Of a stretch of 64,000 bases of DNA, positions 24,588-32,774 are shown in pieces. The notes beneath the pieces were generated by a model. It did not search any database and had not been told where the DNA came from. It worked only from the letters and a program-made list of their open reading frames with translations. The stretch lies in NCBI RefSeq assembly GCF_000284295.1, contig NC_017093.1, positions 2,790,001-2,854,000 of the forward strand. Reading direction: 5' to 3'. A program made the position numbers and the translations under genes. The DNA is from Actinoplanes missouriensis 431 (lineage in GTDB: Bacteria > Actinomycetota > Actinomycetes > Mycobacteriales > Micromonosporaceae). Position 1 is the stretch's first letter, and each line of letters opens with the position of its first letter.

Positions 24588-24656
24588 GATCGTGTTCCTC
24601 TCGGGACGTGCGTCATCGCCACGGCAGTCCTGCCGTGGTGGTGACGTGAGCGAGGG

Positions 24657-25277
24657 TCAGCGGGGTGGAACCGGCAGGCCGGCGGCGATCTGGGTGAAGG
24701 CGTCGGTGATGAGCTGCTCGATCGGGGCGGGCGGGTCGGCGCTGTCCAGGAAGTGCCCCATCGCGACGGCGACGGCGGCGCTGGCGGCGGCCGCGACAAG
24801 CCGCGGGTACATGTCGGTGGCGAGGTCGGTGCCGGTGCGCTCCGCCACGGCGGCGGCCAGCTCGGCCTCGGCGGTCGCGGCGGCGCGGAGCCGCTCACCC
24901 TGCAGCGCGGGCTCGGCGAGCATGGTCCGCACGCCGGCCGCCCACTGGGCGTGTGCGGGCGACGGCATCGCCTCGACCTCGGGCCCACGGGTGAACTGCT
25001 CCAGCGCGGCGGCGGTGAGCGCCGCCCAGAGCGGCTCGCCGGCGGGCCGCTCGCGCAGCGCGGCGGCGGTGCGCAGGCTGCGGTCGAGGTGGCGCGAGGC
25101 GATCGCCTCGGCCTTGCTGGAGAAATAGTTGTTGAAGGTACGCGGGGAGACACCGGCCGCCTCGGCGATGTCCTCGACGCGGACGTTGTCGTAGCCGCGC
25201 TCGGCGGTGAGATGGATGGCGGCCCAGCCGAGCGCGGCCCGGGTCTCGGCCTTCTTGCGCTCCCGCAGCCCTGTCAT
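24657..25277 (-). CDS. TetR-family repressor of the monooxygenase operon
   Basis: 206 residues. The N-terminal helix-turn-helix is RKKAETRAALGWAAIHLTAE, then RGYDNVRVEDIAEAAGVSPR, TFNNYFSSK. The C-terminal part, to AAGLPVPPR, is the variable ligand domain. ATG 25277 is used because the upstream extension (to 25328) reads through the operator palindromes. It lies first in an operon with the FAD monooxygenase. The usual logic is that a substrate or drug of the monooxygenase releases the repressor from DNA. Confidence 0.9.
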   Translation of the reverse strand: MTGLRERKKAETRAALGWAAIHLTAERGYDNVRVEDIAEAAGVSPRTFNNYFSSKAEAIASRHLDRSLRTAAALRERPAGEPLWAALTAAALEQFTRGPEVEAMPSPAHAQWAAGVRTMLAEPALQGERLRAAATAEAELAAAVAERTGTDLATDMYPRLVAAAASAAVAVAMGHFLDSADPPAPIEQLITDAFTQIAAGLPVPPR

Positions 25278-25297
25278 GTCGTCACCGTAGCAAAACC

Positions 25298-25327
25298 TGC
25301 GTGTCACGCAAAGATGCGTGGCACGCA
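25298..25327. promoter_or_regulatory. Two palindromic operators TGCGTGnCACGCA, 17 bp apart
   Basis: TGCGTGTCACGCA (25298-25310) and TGCGTGGCACGCA (25315-25327) are each perfect palindromes around one central base. They lie just upstream of the tetR start, starting 17 bp apart. Two TetR dimers binding side by side is the natural reading, giving autorepression and control of the monooxygenase. Confidence 0.75.
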
Positions 25328-25463
25328 AATTTCAGGTGCCGGGGGATCGGAGCCCGGTGAACAGGTCGAGCACGCCGGGGGCAGGCCACGAACTGGACAG
25401 TGCGATCGTCAGTCACACGACCGGAGGGTCCCGGGTGCGCTAACCCATCGATAGTCTTGCCCG

Positions 25464-26387
25464 ATGCTCTGCGCGTTGTGTGGCCTCGACAACGACCCGT
25501 CCGCCGAGTTCTGCGCCCGCTGCAACGCGACGCTGGCGAAGCGCACGCCGGAGGTCCATCCGGCGCCGCGCACGGTCGAGTCCAGCGATCCACGGCCGGT
25601 GCCGGTGGCCGACGACACGGCGCCCCTGCTGCAGCCGCCGGCCGAGGAGCCGACCAGCGTTCTCGGGCCGCCGGTGGGCAGCACGGCGTACCCGATCCCG
25701 CGGCCCGGCAGGCGCGGGGCCTCACCGCTGCCGCTGATCGCCGCGGGTGTGGTCATTCTGCTGCTGATGGTCGTGGTCGGGATCGTGATGGCCGGCCGCG
25801 ACCCGGATCCGGGTCCGGACGACACGGTGGCCAGGCCGGTCCCGACGACGCCGGCCGAGACCACCCCGACGACCACTACTCCGGCCTCCACTCCGTCCTC
25901 CAGTCCGGCCGCGACGCGGGCCACCACACCGGCCGCCTCCGCGCAGGAGCAGGCGGCTGCCGTCGACGCCCTGCTGAACCGCAGCGTCGCGAGCCGGAAG
26001 AAGCTGAACGGCGCGATCGACAAGGTCCGTCGCTGCACCGGCGTCAGCGGTGCGCTCGCCGACATGCAGGAGGTCGGGGTCGAGCGCACCGAACAGATCA
26101 GTGAGATCAACGCCGCGGACCTGTCGGCGCTCGGCAACGGCGAGACCCTGCGGTCGTCGCTCAGCACCGCGCTCGGGCACTCGCTCGACGCCGACCAGCA
26201 CTTCATCGGCTGGGCGCAACCGGCGGCGGACGGCGACTGCGGTGAAGTGGCGAGCCGCACCGCAGCCTGGGAACGCGGCCAGTCGTCGTCGAAGCTGGCG
26301 CAGGCCGCGAAGAAGCAGTTCCTGAGCGCGTGGAACCCGGTCGCCGGCTCCTACGGCTACCAGACGCGCACGAACCTCGACATCTAG
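25464..26387 (+). CDS. Zinc-ribbon membrane protein with Thr/Pro linker
   Basis: 307 residues. The N-terminus MLCALCGLDNDPSAEFCARC carries two CxxC pairs (zinc ribbon). A proline-rich cytoplasmic stretch, one membrane helix (LIAAGVVILLLMVVVGIVMA) and a Thr/Pro-rich extracytoplasmic linker follow. The C-terminal helical domain of about 130 residues (ALLNRSVASRKKLNGAIDKV, RCTGVSGALADMQ, DGDCGEVASRTAAWERG) has two cysteines that may pair. Zinc ribbon inside and helical domain outside is a common actinomycete layout of unknown function. Its TAG overlaps the stop of the convergent gene in the shared CTAG at 26384-26387. Confidence 0.65.
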   Translation: MLCALCGLDNDPSAEFCARCNATLAKRTPEVHPAPRTVESSDPRPVPVADDTAPLLQPPAEEPTSVLGPPVGSTAYPIPRPGRRGASPLPLIAAGVVILLLMVVVGIVMAGRDPDPGPDDTVARPVPTTPAETTPTTTTPASTPSSSPAATRATTPAASAQEQAAAVDALLNRSVASRKKLNGAIDKVRRCTGVSGALADMQEVGVERTEQISEINAADLSALGNGETLRSSLSTALGHSLDADQHFIGWAQPAADGDCGEVASRTAAWERGQSSSKLAQAAKKQFLSAWNPVAGSYGYQTRTNLDI

Positions 26388-26725
26388 AACGGCCAGTTCG
26401 CGGCGACGATCACGCTGATCGCGGCGATCGCCTCGGCCGCCGTGCGCGCGTCGCCGGTGGACTCGGCCAGGCGGGTCAGGGCGCGCTCCAGGCGGTTGCG
26501 GTTCTCCGGCGTCGGCTCGTTCAGACCCTGTTCGATCTCCGCGATCTCGCGTCGGGCCAGCACCGGGTCGGGGTGTTCGCTGCGGATCGTGGTCAGTCGG
26601 CTGTCGACCTGCTCGCGCGGGGAAAGGGCGGCGTAGTTGGTCTGGCTGACCGTGTTCTCGTTCCCGAAAATCTGCTGTCCGCCGTCGAAGTTCGCGTTGC
26701 CGAAGTTGAACTGAGGCTCAGGCAT
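26384..26725 (-). CDS. Small helical protein with N-terminal RHIM/BASS-like motif
   Basis: 113 residues. Near the N-terminus the motif NFDGGQQIFGNENTVSQTNY (residues about 12-31) matches the extreme C-terminus of the upstream gene's product. The core IFG-x-x-N-x-V resembles the RHIM core (I-Q-[IV]-G-x-x-N-x-[MV]) and bacterial amyloid signalling sequences (BASS), in which such a motif passes a signal between two adjacent proteins by templated fibril formation. The rest is helical: SPREQVDSRLTTIRSE, ARREIAEIEQGLN, RNRLERALTRLAESTGDART, ending in a hydrophobic helix (AIAAISVIVAANWPF) that might act on membranes. ATG lies 1 nt after the TGA of the 592-aa gene, so the two are coupled. Confidence 0.65.
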   Translation of the reverse strand: MPEPQFNFGNANFDGGQQIFGNENTVSQTNYAALSPREQVDSRLTTIRSEHPDPVLARREIAEIEQGLNEPTPENRNRLERALTRLAESTGDARTAAEAIAAISVIVAANWPF

Positions 26726-26726
26726 G

Positions 26727-28505
26727 TCAGGCGCCGCCCTTGGTCTGGTTGGTCTGATTCACGACGTTTCCGGTTCCGAAGATGGCCTGCCCGCCGTTGA
26801 GGACCAGGCTGCCGAAGGTGAAATTCTGCACGTTCGCCTCGAAGTCGCTGGTGTCGACGCCCTGCTCGCGCAGGTACCCGATGACCGCCTCGGTGACTGT
26901 CCTGTCGACGAGCTTGATGTACTTCGTGGCGTCCAGCTGCTGCATCGATTTGCGGATCCGCAGCACGGACCGGTCGCCTTCACGGAAGCGCAACTTCGTC
27001 TGCGCCGCCATGTCCCGCACGCTGAACCGCGCGCCGTAGTCGTAGAAGCGGTACTCGTCGGCGTTGCGGCTCGACCGGGCCATCCGCGCGGACAGGAACA
27101 GCGCGTCCCAGCCGACGCTGAGCAGGTACCACGGGCCACGCAGATTGTCCTCCACGTAGTAGCGCATGGTGTCCAGCCAGGAACGGGACAGCACCCGGTC
27201 CGCGCGCAGATTGTCGGCGATCCGGTACTCGTCGCGCAGCGGAAGCAGCACGTGCGCCACGAACTCCGTATAGAGCAGGCCGCCCTCGACCGCGAGGTGC
27301 ACAAACGCGGTCACCGAGATGCCGGAGTCCTGCGCCGGGAGGATCGGGCCATCCGGGCCCATGATCCGCTTGCCGCTGGCGGGAACGACGACGCGCAGGT
27401 AGTGCCGCAGACCGCCCTGCGGGCAGGCTTCGATGGCCGCGATCGTCCCGGCCGAGGCCATCGTGAGCGGCACGCGGGTCTGCCGGTCGATCAGCGGATC
27501 GTCGCTGCGCCGGGAGCCGTCGGCGGCGACGTACGCCACCGTGTAGATGTTCGGGATCCGCTCGCCGTCCCGCAGCCTGGTGTCGCGCATCCCGAGGATC
27601 GCCGCGTTCACCCGCCGGTTGAGCTCGTGCTGGTCCAGAGACACCCGCTCGTTCTCGTCCTCGCGCTTCTTCAGCGTGATCGCGAACGACCAGCCGTGTT
27701 CAACGTCGCCGGCGCCGGCGAACGGGTTCGTGTCGTGCACCGCTATGTTGCCGCGCTGCATCCGCGCGACGGTGGCGATCCGCTGTTCCACCCGATCATT
27801 GCGGGAGCGCGGCGCGACCGCCCGGTTCTGCGGCGCGAGCTCGGTGAACATGATGTTGTAGGCGAACCAGCGAGAGATGAAGAGCGTCCCGGCCATCGCC
27901 ACGATCAGCGCGATCGGCACCAGCAGCGAGGCGCCGTAAAAGCCGATGATCGCCTGCTCGATGACGTTCATCATGGTCGGCGACTCGGCGATCCGGAGCA
28001 GGCGTTCACCTAGCCAGTTCGGCACGGCGCTCATCATCTGACCGAGAATGAGCACGAGAATGGTCAGCAGGAACAAGCCGCTGAAGATGAGGCCGGCAAG
28101 CGTGAAGAGGGCGAACCGCAAGGTGCGCAGGCGGCTCCCGCGCCCGGCCCGGACCATCAGGATCACCGCGCACAGCGCCAGCCACCAGAACGTCCACCAG
28201 CTGCCGAGACACATGCCGGCCACGAGGATCGCGGTGACCAGGGCGTACCTGATGATGAGCAACCGGCGGGCGCGAAGGCAGTGCCGGACCACCGGGTCAA
28301 GGTCGAAACCGAACGACGGCGGCACCGCCTTGCGCTCTGACTCCAGGACCTCGCCGATCACGGCGTTCGCGTACTCGATGTCGACGTAGGCCGCGCTCGC
28401 CAGCCCTCGGGTGGTGTCGCTGTACTGCTCGGCGGGCAGGTAGTCTGGCATGCTCAGCGGCGTCTCGGGTCGGTCCACCGATCGACCATATTGGGAGTAC
28501 ATCAT
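26727..28505 (-). CDS. Membrane protein with C-terminal RHIM/BASS-like motif, partner of the 113-aa gene
   Basis: 592 residues. Two membrane regions, each of two helices, lie at about 80-165 and 190-230 (for example LFTLAGLIFSGLFLLTILVL). A large cytoplasmic domain at about 240-555 has no motif I recognise (IAVHDTNPFAGAGDVEHGWS, RVNAAILGMRDTRLRD, GISVTAFVHLAVEGGLLYTE, DNLRGPWYLLSVGWDALFLS). The last 28 residues (FTFGSLVLNGGQAIFGTGN, then VVNQTNQTKG) carry the motif shared with the next gene. Layout suggests a membrane sensor with a cytoplasmic domain and an amyloid-type signalling tail. The start is uncertain: 28505, or ATG 28451 (MPDYL); neither has a good ribosome binding site. Confidence 0.65.
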   Translation of the reverse strand: MMYSQYGRSVDRPETPLSMPDYLPAEQYSDTTRGLASAAYVDIEYANAVIGEVLESERKAVPPSFGFDLDPVVRHCLRARRLLIIRYALVTAILVAGMCLGSWWTFWWLALCAVILMVRAGRGSRLRTLRFALFTLAGLIFSGLFLLTILVLILGQMMSAVPNWLGERLLRIAESPTMMNVIEQAIIGFYGASLLVPIALIVAMAGTLFISRWFAYNIMFTELAPQNRAVAPRSRNDRVEQRIATVARMQRGNIAVHDTNPFAGAGDVEHGWSFAITLKKREDENERVSLDQHELNRRVNAAILGMRDTRLRDGERIPNIYTVAYVAADGSRRSDDPLIDRQTRVPLTMASAGTIAAIEACPQGGLRHYLRVVVPASGKRIMGPDGPILPAQDSGISVTAFVHLAVEGGLLYTEFVAHVLLPLRDEYRIADNLRADRVLSRSWLDTMRYYVEDNLRGPWYLLSVGWDALFLSARMARSSRNADEYRFYDYGARFSVRDMAAQTKLRFREGDRSVLRIRKSMQQLDATKYIKLVDRTVTEAVIGYLREQGVDTSDFEANVQNFTFGSLVLNGGQAIFGTGNVVNQTNQTKGGA

Positions 28506-28537
28506 TAATCAACAGGCCCGGATGTCTGGTTCCGGAC

Positions 28538-28981
28538 ATGGAATGTGAACCGATGATGGCGGGCTCGGAGAGCGGCGGCGGGACGGCGGGTTTCGTGGTG
28601 CAGGTCGAACGGCGCTTCACGGCCGTACAAGGGCTGCCGTCACCGGTACGCGCGCGGCGCGGCCTTCCGCTGATTGCTCCTGGCGCGGGCATCGACGTGA
28701 TCCTTCGGATCGGTGTCGCGTTCACCGAGGAGCAGCTGACCGGCCGAGGATGGTTCTTCGACACCGACGCGGCCGCGGAGATCGTCGAGCGATACTGCGC
28801 GGATCTGGGCGCACGTCCCTGGACCGAGCTTTTCGTGTTTCGCCCGACCTTCGAGCTGGTGGCCCGGCACCTGTACCGGCAGCTGGCGGACCGGATCCCG
28901 CAGCTCACGTTCGTCGAACTGCGCGACGAAACGTTCGGCGTGACCACCCGGTACACACCGGCCGCCGGAGCCCGGCCGTGA
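28538..28981 (+). CDS. Divergent 6-pyruvoyltetrahydropterin synthase/QueD-fold protein lacking zinc histidines
   Basis: 147 residues. FDTDAAAEIVERYCADLGAR, FRPTFELVARHLYRQLADR and VELRDETFGVTTRY align in order with the 6-carboxytetrahydropterin synthase (QueD/PTPS) fold: D-F-x-x-L, P-T-x-E-N-x-A and W-E-T-x-x-x-x-x-Y. The CxxLHGH zinc site is replaced by ARRGLPLIAPGAG, and the D-H pair is missing, so the usual chemistry is unlikely. It might bind a pterin-like ligand. It is divergent from the 592-aa membrane gene with a 32-nt gap, so they may share a promoter. The start (28538 or a nearby in-frame ATG) is not certain. Confidence 0.5.
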   Translation: MECEPMMAGSESGGGTAGFVVQVERRFTAVQGLPSPVRARRGLPLIAPGAGIDVILRIGVAFTEEQLTGRGWFFDTDAAAEIVERYCADLGARPWTELFVFRPTFELVARHLYRQLADRIPQLTFVELRDETFGVTTRYTPAAGARP

Positions 28982-29018
28982 TCCACGCCCCTGTGCTCCC
29001 TGTGGCGGAGCGGCTCGT

Positions 29019-30758
29019 TCAGCTCCCGATGCGCAGGGCCGCGACTAGGTCGCGGTACAGGTCGTCGCGGGTGAGGAGGTCACGGTGTGTGCCGGCGGCG
29101 CGTACCGTTCCCTTCTCCATGAGCAGGATGGTGTCGGCGTCGATCACCGTGGAGAGCCGGTGCGCGATGGTGATCACGGCGCTGTGCTGTGCGAGGTCGG
29201 TGATGATTCTCTGGACGGCGGCTTCGGTGAGGCCGTCGAGTTGTGAGGTGGCCTCGTCGAGCAGCAGGATGGCGGGCCGGGTGACGATGGCCCGGGCGAG
29301 GGCGACGCGTTGGCGCTGCCCACCGGAGAGTCCTGCCTGTGCCGCGGGTTCGGCAAGGCCGGCCGGGAGTTTCCGGACGTGGTCGGCGAGCCCGACGGCG
29401 TCGAGGGCCTGCCAGATGATCTGGTCGTCGGTGTCGGGGGAGCGGAAGGCGATGTTGTCGCGGATGCTGCCGGGCAGCAGCGGCGTCTCCTGCTGTACGT
29501 AGGCGATGTGGTGGCGGACGGCCGCGATGCTGAGGGTTCGGTGGTCGGCGCCGTTGAGCCGGATGACGCCGGTGTCGGGGTCGTAGAAGCGCAGGAGCAG
29601 GGAGAAGACGGTTGTCTTGCCGGATCCGGAGGGCCCGACCAGCGCGGTGTGGCCGCGGCCGGGGATGTCGGCGGTGAACCCGGTCAAGGCGGGGTGGGCG
29701 CTGCCGGGGTAGGTCATGGTGACGTCGGTGAAGCTCAGCCCGGCGGTTGCCGCGTCGGCGGCCGGGACCGGGGCGCCTGCGTCGAGGAGTTCGGTGCGGA
29801 TCGATTCGGCGTCGCGGATGCGTGCGGCCGCGGCGATGCCGGCCTGCAGCTGGGTGACGTTGAGGGTGATCTCGGAGACCGGCGCGACGAGCCCGAAGGC
29901 GTACAGCAGGAAGGCGATGAGCGTCGAGACCGGGAGGTCGCCGGTGCTCACCCGCCAGGCGCCGAACGCCAGGATCGCGATGATGGCGAGTTGAATGCCG
30001 CCGTCAGCGGCCGACCAGGCGGCGGCTTCGGTGCGGACGGCCTTGATGCTGTGCCGGGCCGAGGCCTCGGCGTGCATCACGACCCGCTGGGTCTGGCGGT
30101 CCTCGGCGCCGTCGGCCTTGACGGTACGGACGGCGTCGAGCCCGGCGGCGAGCACGCCCCCGAGTTTGCCGATCTCGTCCTGGGCCCTGCTCTGTGCTTC
30201 GGCGATCGGCCGCATCAGGGCGGCGACGAGCAGTCCGACCACGGTGACCGCGGCCAGGGTGACGCCCAGCAGCGGCACGTCCAGCACGGCCATGAGGACG
30301 ATGGTGCCGGTGAGCGAGACCGCTCCGTTGATCAGGTTGACGAGGCTCGTCGAGGAGGCTTCCCGCAGCAGCACGGTGTCCGCGACGACGCGGGAGACCA
30401 GTTCGCCGGAGGACCGGCGCTGCAGGTCGGGCAGGCGCCCGCGGAAGAACCGGCGGACCAGCGAGGTGCGCACGTCGAGCACGACGTTCTCGGCGACCGT
30501 TCCGAGCAGGGTGGCCTGGGCGTATCCGAGCACCACACCGAGGACGAGCAGCCCGAGCAGGGCGGCCACCGGTGCGGTCAGGGAGGCGGACGTGCTGACC
30601 GAGTCGAGGATCATCTTCGTCACCAGCGGGGTGGCCAGCGCGGAGGCGGCGACGCCGAGCCCGAGCAGCAGGCCGGCCAGGAGCCGGCGGCGGTGCGGAC
30701 GGACGAAGGAAGCGAGCAGGGCGAGGTTTCCGCCGCGGGAACGGCGAGGCGATGACAT
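29019..30758 (-). CDS. ABC transporter, fused membrane and ATPase domains (multidrug exporter type)
   Basis: 579 residues. Six helices fill the first about 310 residues (LLAGLLLGLGVAASALATPL onward). The ATPase domain has Walker A GPSGSGKTTVFSLLLRF, the Q loop in ITYVQQ-like HIAYVQQETPLLPG, signature GLSGGQRQRVALARA, Walker B ILLLDEATSQLD and switch His ITIAHRLSTV. The half-transporter is expected to dimerise and export a drug or lipid. ATG 30758 is used. It follows the DedA gene on the same strand after 34 nt, so it may belong to the glycosyltransferase-DedA-ABC transcript. Confidence 0.9.
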   Translation of the reverse strand: MSSPRRSRGGNLALLASFVRPHRRRLLAGLLLGLGVAASALATPLVTKMILDSVSTSASLTAPVAALLGLLVLGVVLGYAQATLLGTVAENVVLDVRTSLVRRFFRGRLPDLQRRSSGELVSRVVADTVLLREASSTSLVNLINGAVSLTGTIVLMAVLDVPLLGVTLAAVTVVGLLVAALMRPIAEAQSRAQDEIGKLGGVLAAGLDAVRTVKADGAEDRQTQRVVMHAEASARHSIKAVRTEAAAWSAADGGIQLAIIAILAFGAWRVSTGDLPVSTLIAFLLYAFGLVAPVSEITLNVTQLQAGIAAAARIRDAESIRTELLDAGAPVPAADAATAGLSFTDVTMTYPGSAHPALTGFTADIPGRGHTALVGPSGSGKTTVFSLLLRFYDPDTGVIRLNGADHRTLSIAAVRHHIAYVQQETPLLPGSIRDNIAFRSPDTDDQIIWQALDAVGLADHVRKLPAGLAEPAAQAGLSGGQRQRVALARAIVTRPAILLLDEATSQLDGLTEAAVQRIITDLAQHSAVITIAHRLSTVIDADTILLMEKGTVRAAGTHRDLLTRDDLYRDLVAALRIGS

Positions 30759-30792
30759 GGCGTGCGGGTACCAGATTCTTCGGGGAGATCGG

Positions 30793-31392
30793 TCAGGGTG
30801 TGGGCAGCGTCTGAGGGCGCCTGCGGCGGCGCCGGTACGCGACGAGTTCGGTGACGCCGGTGACGGACAGGGCGATCGCGATGCCGGCGACCACTCCGTA
30901 GATCGGGTGCTCCTCGAAGGCGGTTCCGCCGATGAAGCCGATCATGGTGGCGAAGGTCGCCCACAGCAGCGCGGCGATCGAGGCGTAGACCGTGAAGCGC
31001 CTGATCGGGTAGTGGGTGGCACCGCAGGCTGCGGTGGTCGCGATGCGGCCGCCGGGTACGAACCTGCCGGTGATGATGAGGTTGCCGCCGCGGCGGCGCA
31101 GCAGGGGCGTGGCTCTGGCGATGAGCTGGGCGAGCTTCGATGCGGGCCGGCGGCGTGTGATACGACTGCCGATCGCGTACATGATGTGGTCGCCGGCGAC
31201 GATGCCGAGCGCGGCGCTGAGCACGACCCCCAGCACGTCGGGTTCACCGGTCGCGGCGAAGGCGCCGGCCGCGACGATGACGGCTTCCGACGGCATGACC
31301 GGCAGGACCGCGTCGACCAGGGTGAAGGCGAAGATCAGCAGGTAGACGGCCGGTGAGGTCATCACGGTGTCGGCGATCTGCAGGAGGTTCAC
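30793..31392 (-). CDS. DedA-family membrane protein
   Basis: 199 residues. Conserved DedA stretches are seen: EAVIVAAGAFAATGEP, GIVAGDHIMYAIGSRITRR, then the re-entrant motif ITGRFVPGGRIATTAACGAT with the conserved arginines. Four or so membrane helices are present. DedA proteins act in undecaprenyl phosphate or phospholipid flipping and depend on the proton gradient. GTG 31392 overlaps the TGA of the glycosyltransferase gene (GTGA), indicating translational coupling. A second DedA gene is at 38712-39344. Confidence 0.88.
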   Translation of the reverse strand: MNLLQIADTVMTSPAVYLLIFAFTLVDAVLPVMPSEAVIVAAGAFAATGEPDVLGVVLSAALGIVAGDHIMYAIGSRITRRRPASKLAQLIARATPLLRRRGGNLIITGRFVPGGRIATTAACGATHYPIRRFTVYASIAALLWATFATMIGFIGGTAFEEHPIYGVVAGIAIALSVTGVTELVAYRRRRRRPQTLPTP

Positions 31393-32570
31393 CGATCGGC
31401 TCCCTGTGCCGGGTGGCGGGCGTTGCGGTACAGCTGGTCGAATTCGGCGGCGGTGAGCCGCTGGTCGTGGTGCCCGGCCAGCTCGCGGGCGTTCAGGCCG
31501 AGGGTCGCGGTGCGGAACGGATCGGTGAGCAGCTCGACGAGCCGTCCGGCGAGGGCGCCAGCGTCGCCCGGCGGGAACAGCAGCCCGGCCCGGCCCTGTC
31601 GCATCAGTCCCGGTACCGCCGCCGCGTCCGGGCCGACGATGGCGCGACCGCACGCCATCGCCTCCAGCAGCGTGCCGGCACGCAGATGGGCGGCGCCCGC
31701 GGTGGCGAAGACGGTCATGGCGGCGTACGCCGCCGGTAACTCGGCCTCGGGAACGAACCCCGTGAACACGACGTGGCCGGCGAGGCCGAGCCGTCCGGCG
31801 AGCGCCTGCAGCCGAGGGCGTGCCGTGCCGTCGCCGACCACCAGCAGCCGCGCGTCGACGTGGGCCCGGACGGAGGGCAGCGCCCGGATCAGGACATCGA
31901 GGCACTTGTCCGGGTCGAGCCGGCCGACGAACCCGATGGTCGGTCCGGCGGGCACTCCGTGGCGGGCGCGGAAGGCGTCGGCGGCGATCCCCGGCCGGAA
32001 CCGCGCCAGGTCGACACCGGTGGAGACCAGGTGCACGGGACGGATCCCGGCGACGGTGACCAGTGCTGCCGCGTACGGTGTCGGAGCGGTGACCACGTCC
32101 GCCTGCGCGAGCGAACGTGCGGCGTTGCGCCAGAGCCACTCCTGTGCCACGGCCCGGCCGCCACCGCCGAGCAGCACACTGTCGGCCAGCGCTTCGGGAG
32201 TGAGGTGGCTGGTCGCCACGACGGCGATGCCTCGGTCGTGGGCGGCTTCGACCAGGGTTCGGCACAGCGACAGCTGGCCGAGCACGTGGACGACGTCGGG
32301 CCGGACCCGGTCGAGGATCTCGCGGACGCGCCGGCGACGGCCGATCGGCACACTGATCCGCCGGTTGCGGCGGCCGACCAGCGGCATCGACCGGATCGGG
32401 TGTTCGGTGACGCCGGGTGCCGCTATCGCGGGAGCGTCCTGGCGGTTCGCCGCGGGGCGGACGACGTGGACGTCGTGGCTGACGGCGAGAGCACTCGCGA
32501 GGCGGTTCCCGAGCTCCCACGCGGTCTCCGAGCCGGTGGCCCGGATGTCGGTGCCGATGAGGATGCGCAT
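31389..32570 (-). CDS. GT4-family glycosyltransferase (GT-B fold)
   Basis: 393 residues. The N-terminal half begins MRILIGTDIRATGSETAWEL with a glycine-poor acceptor-domain loop. The C-terminal half has GFVGRLDPDKCLDVLIRAL, VVGDGTARPRL, GHVVFTGFVPEAELPAAYAA and the donor-binding E-x7-E-like EAMACGRAIVGPDAAAVPGL. It would transfer a sugar from an NDP-sugar, perhaps to a lipid or polyprenol given the coupled DedA flippase candidate. No signal peptide; cytoplasmic or membrane-associated. Located first in the operon with DedA and the ABC exporter. Confidence 0.88.
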   Translation of the reverse strand: MRILIGTDIRATGSETAWELGNRLASALAVSHDVHVVRPAANRQDAPAIAAPGVTEHPIRSMPLVGRRNRRISVPIGRRRRVREILDRVRPDVVHVLGQLSLCRTLVEAAHDRGIAVVATSHLTPEALADSVLLGGGGRAVAQEWLWRNAARSLAQADVVTAPTPYAAALVTVAGIRPVHLVSTGVDLARFRPGIAADAFRARHGVPAGPTIGFVGRLDPDKCLDVLIRALPSVRAHVDARLLVVGDGTARPRLQALAGRLGLAGHVVFTGFVPEAELPAAYAAMTVFATAGAAHLRAGTLLEAMACGRAIVGPDAAAVPGLMRQGRAGLLFPPGDAGALAGRLVELLTDPFRTATLGLNARELAGHHDQRLTAAEFDQLYRNARHPAQGADR

Positions 32571-32774
32571 GACTGCTCCGCGAGGGTCGGCCGGCTGAAG
32601 GCCGGTGGCGTCGTCCCCCCAGCGTCGGGGTGTGGTTACCGGTCCTGCGTCCCTCCGCGGAGCCGGATGGGATCACTCGCCGGTAGGGGGTGGCATACCT
32701 CCGGGGAGTGACGTGACCAGCCCTCAAGATCGGTAACGTGGGGCCGATGCGCTGGTGGGAGGCGGTGACGGCTT

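Noticed and set aside
30793..32727. 644-codon minus-strand frame ending in the DedA protein
   Set aside because: The N-terminal 440 codons are an arginine-rich shadow of the glycosyltransferase; the DedA start is GTG 31392.
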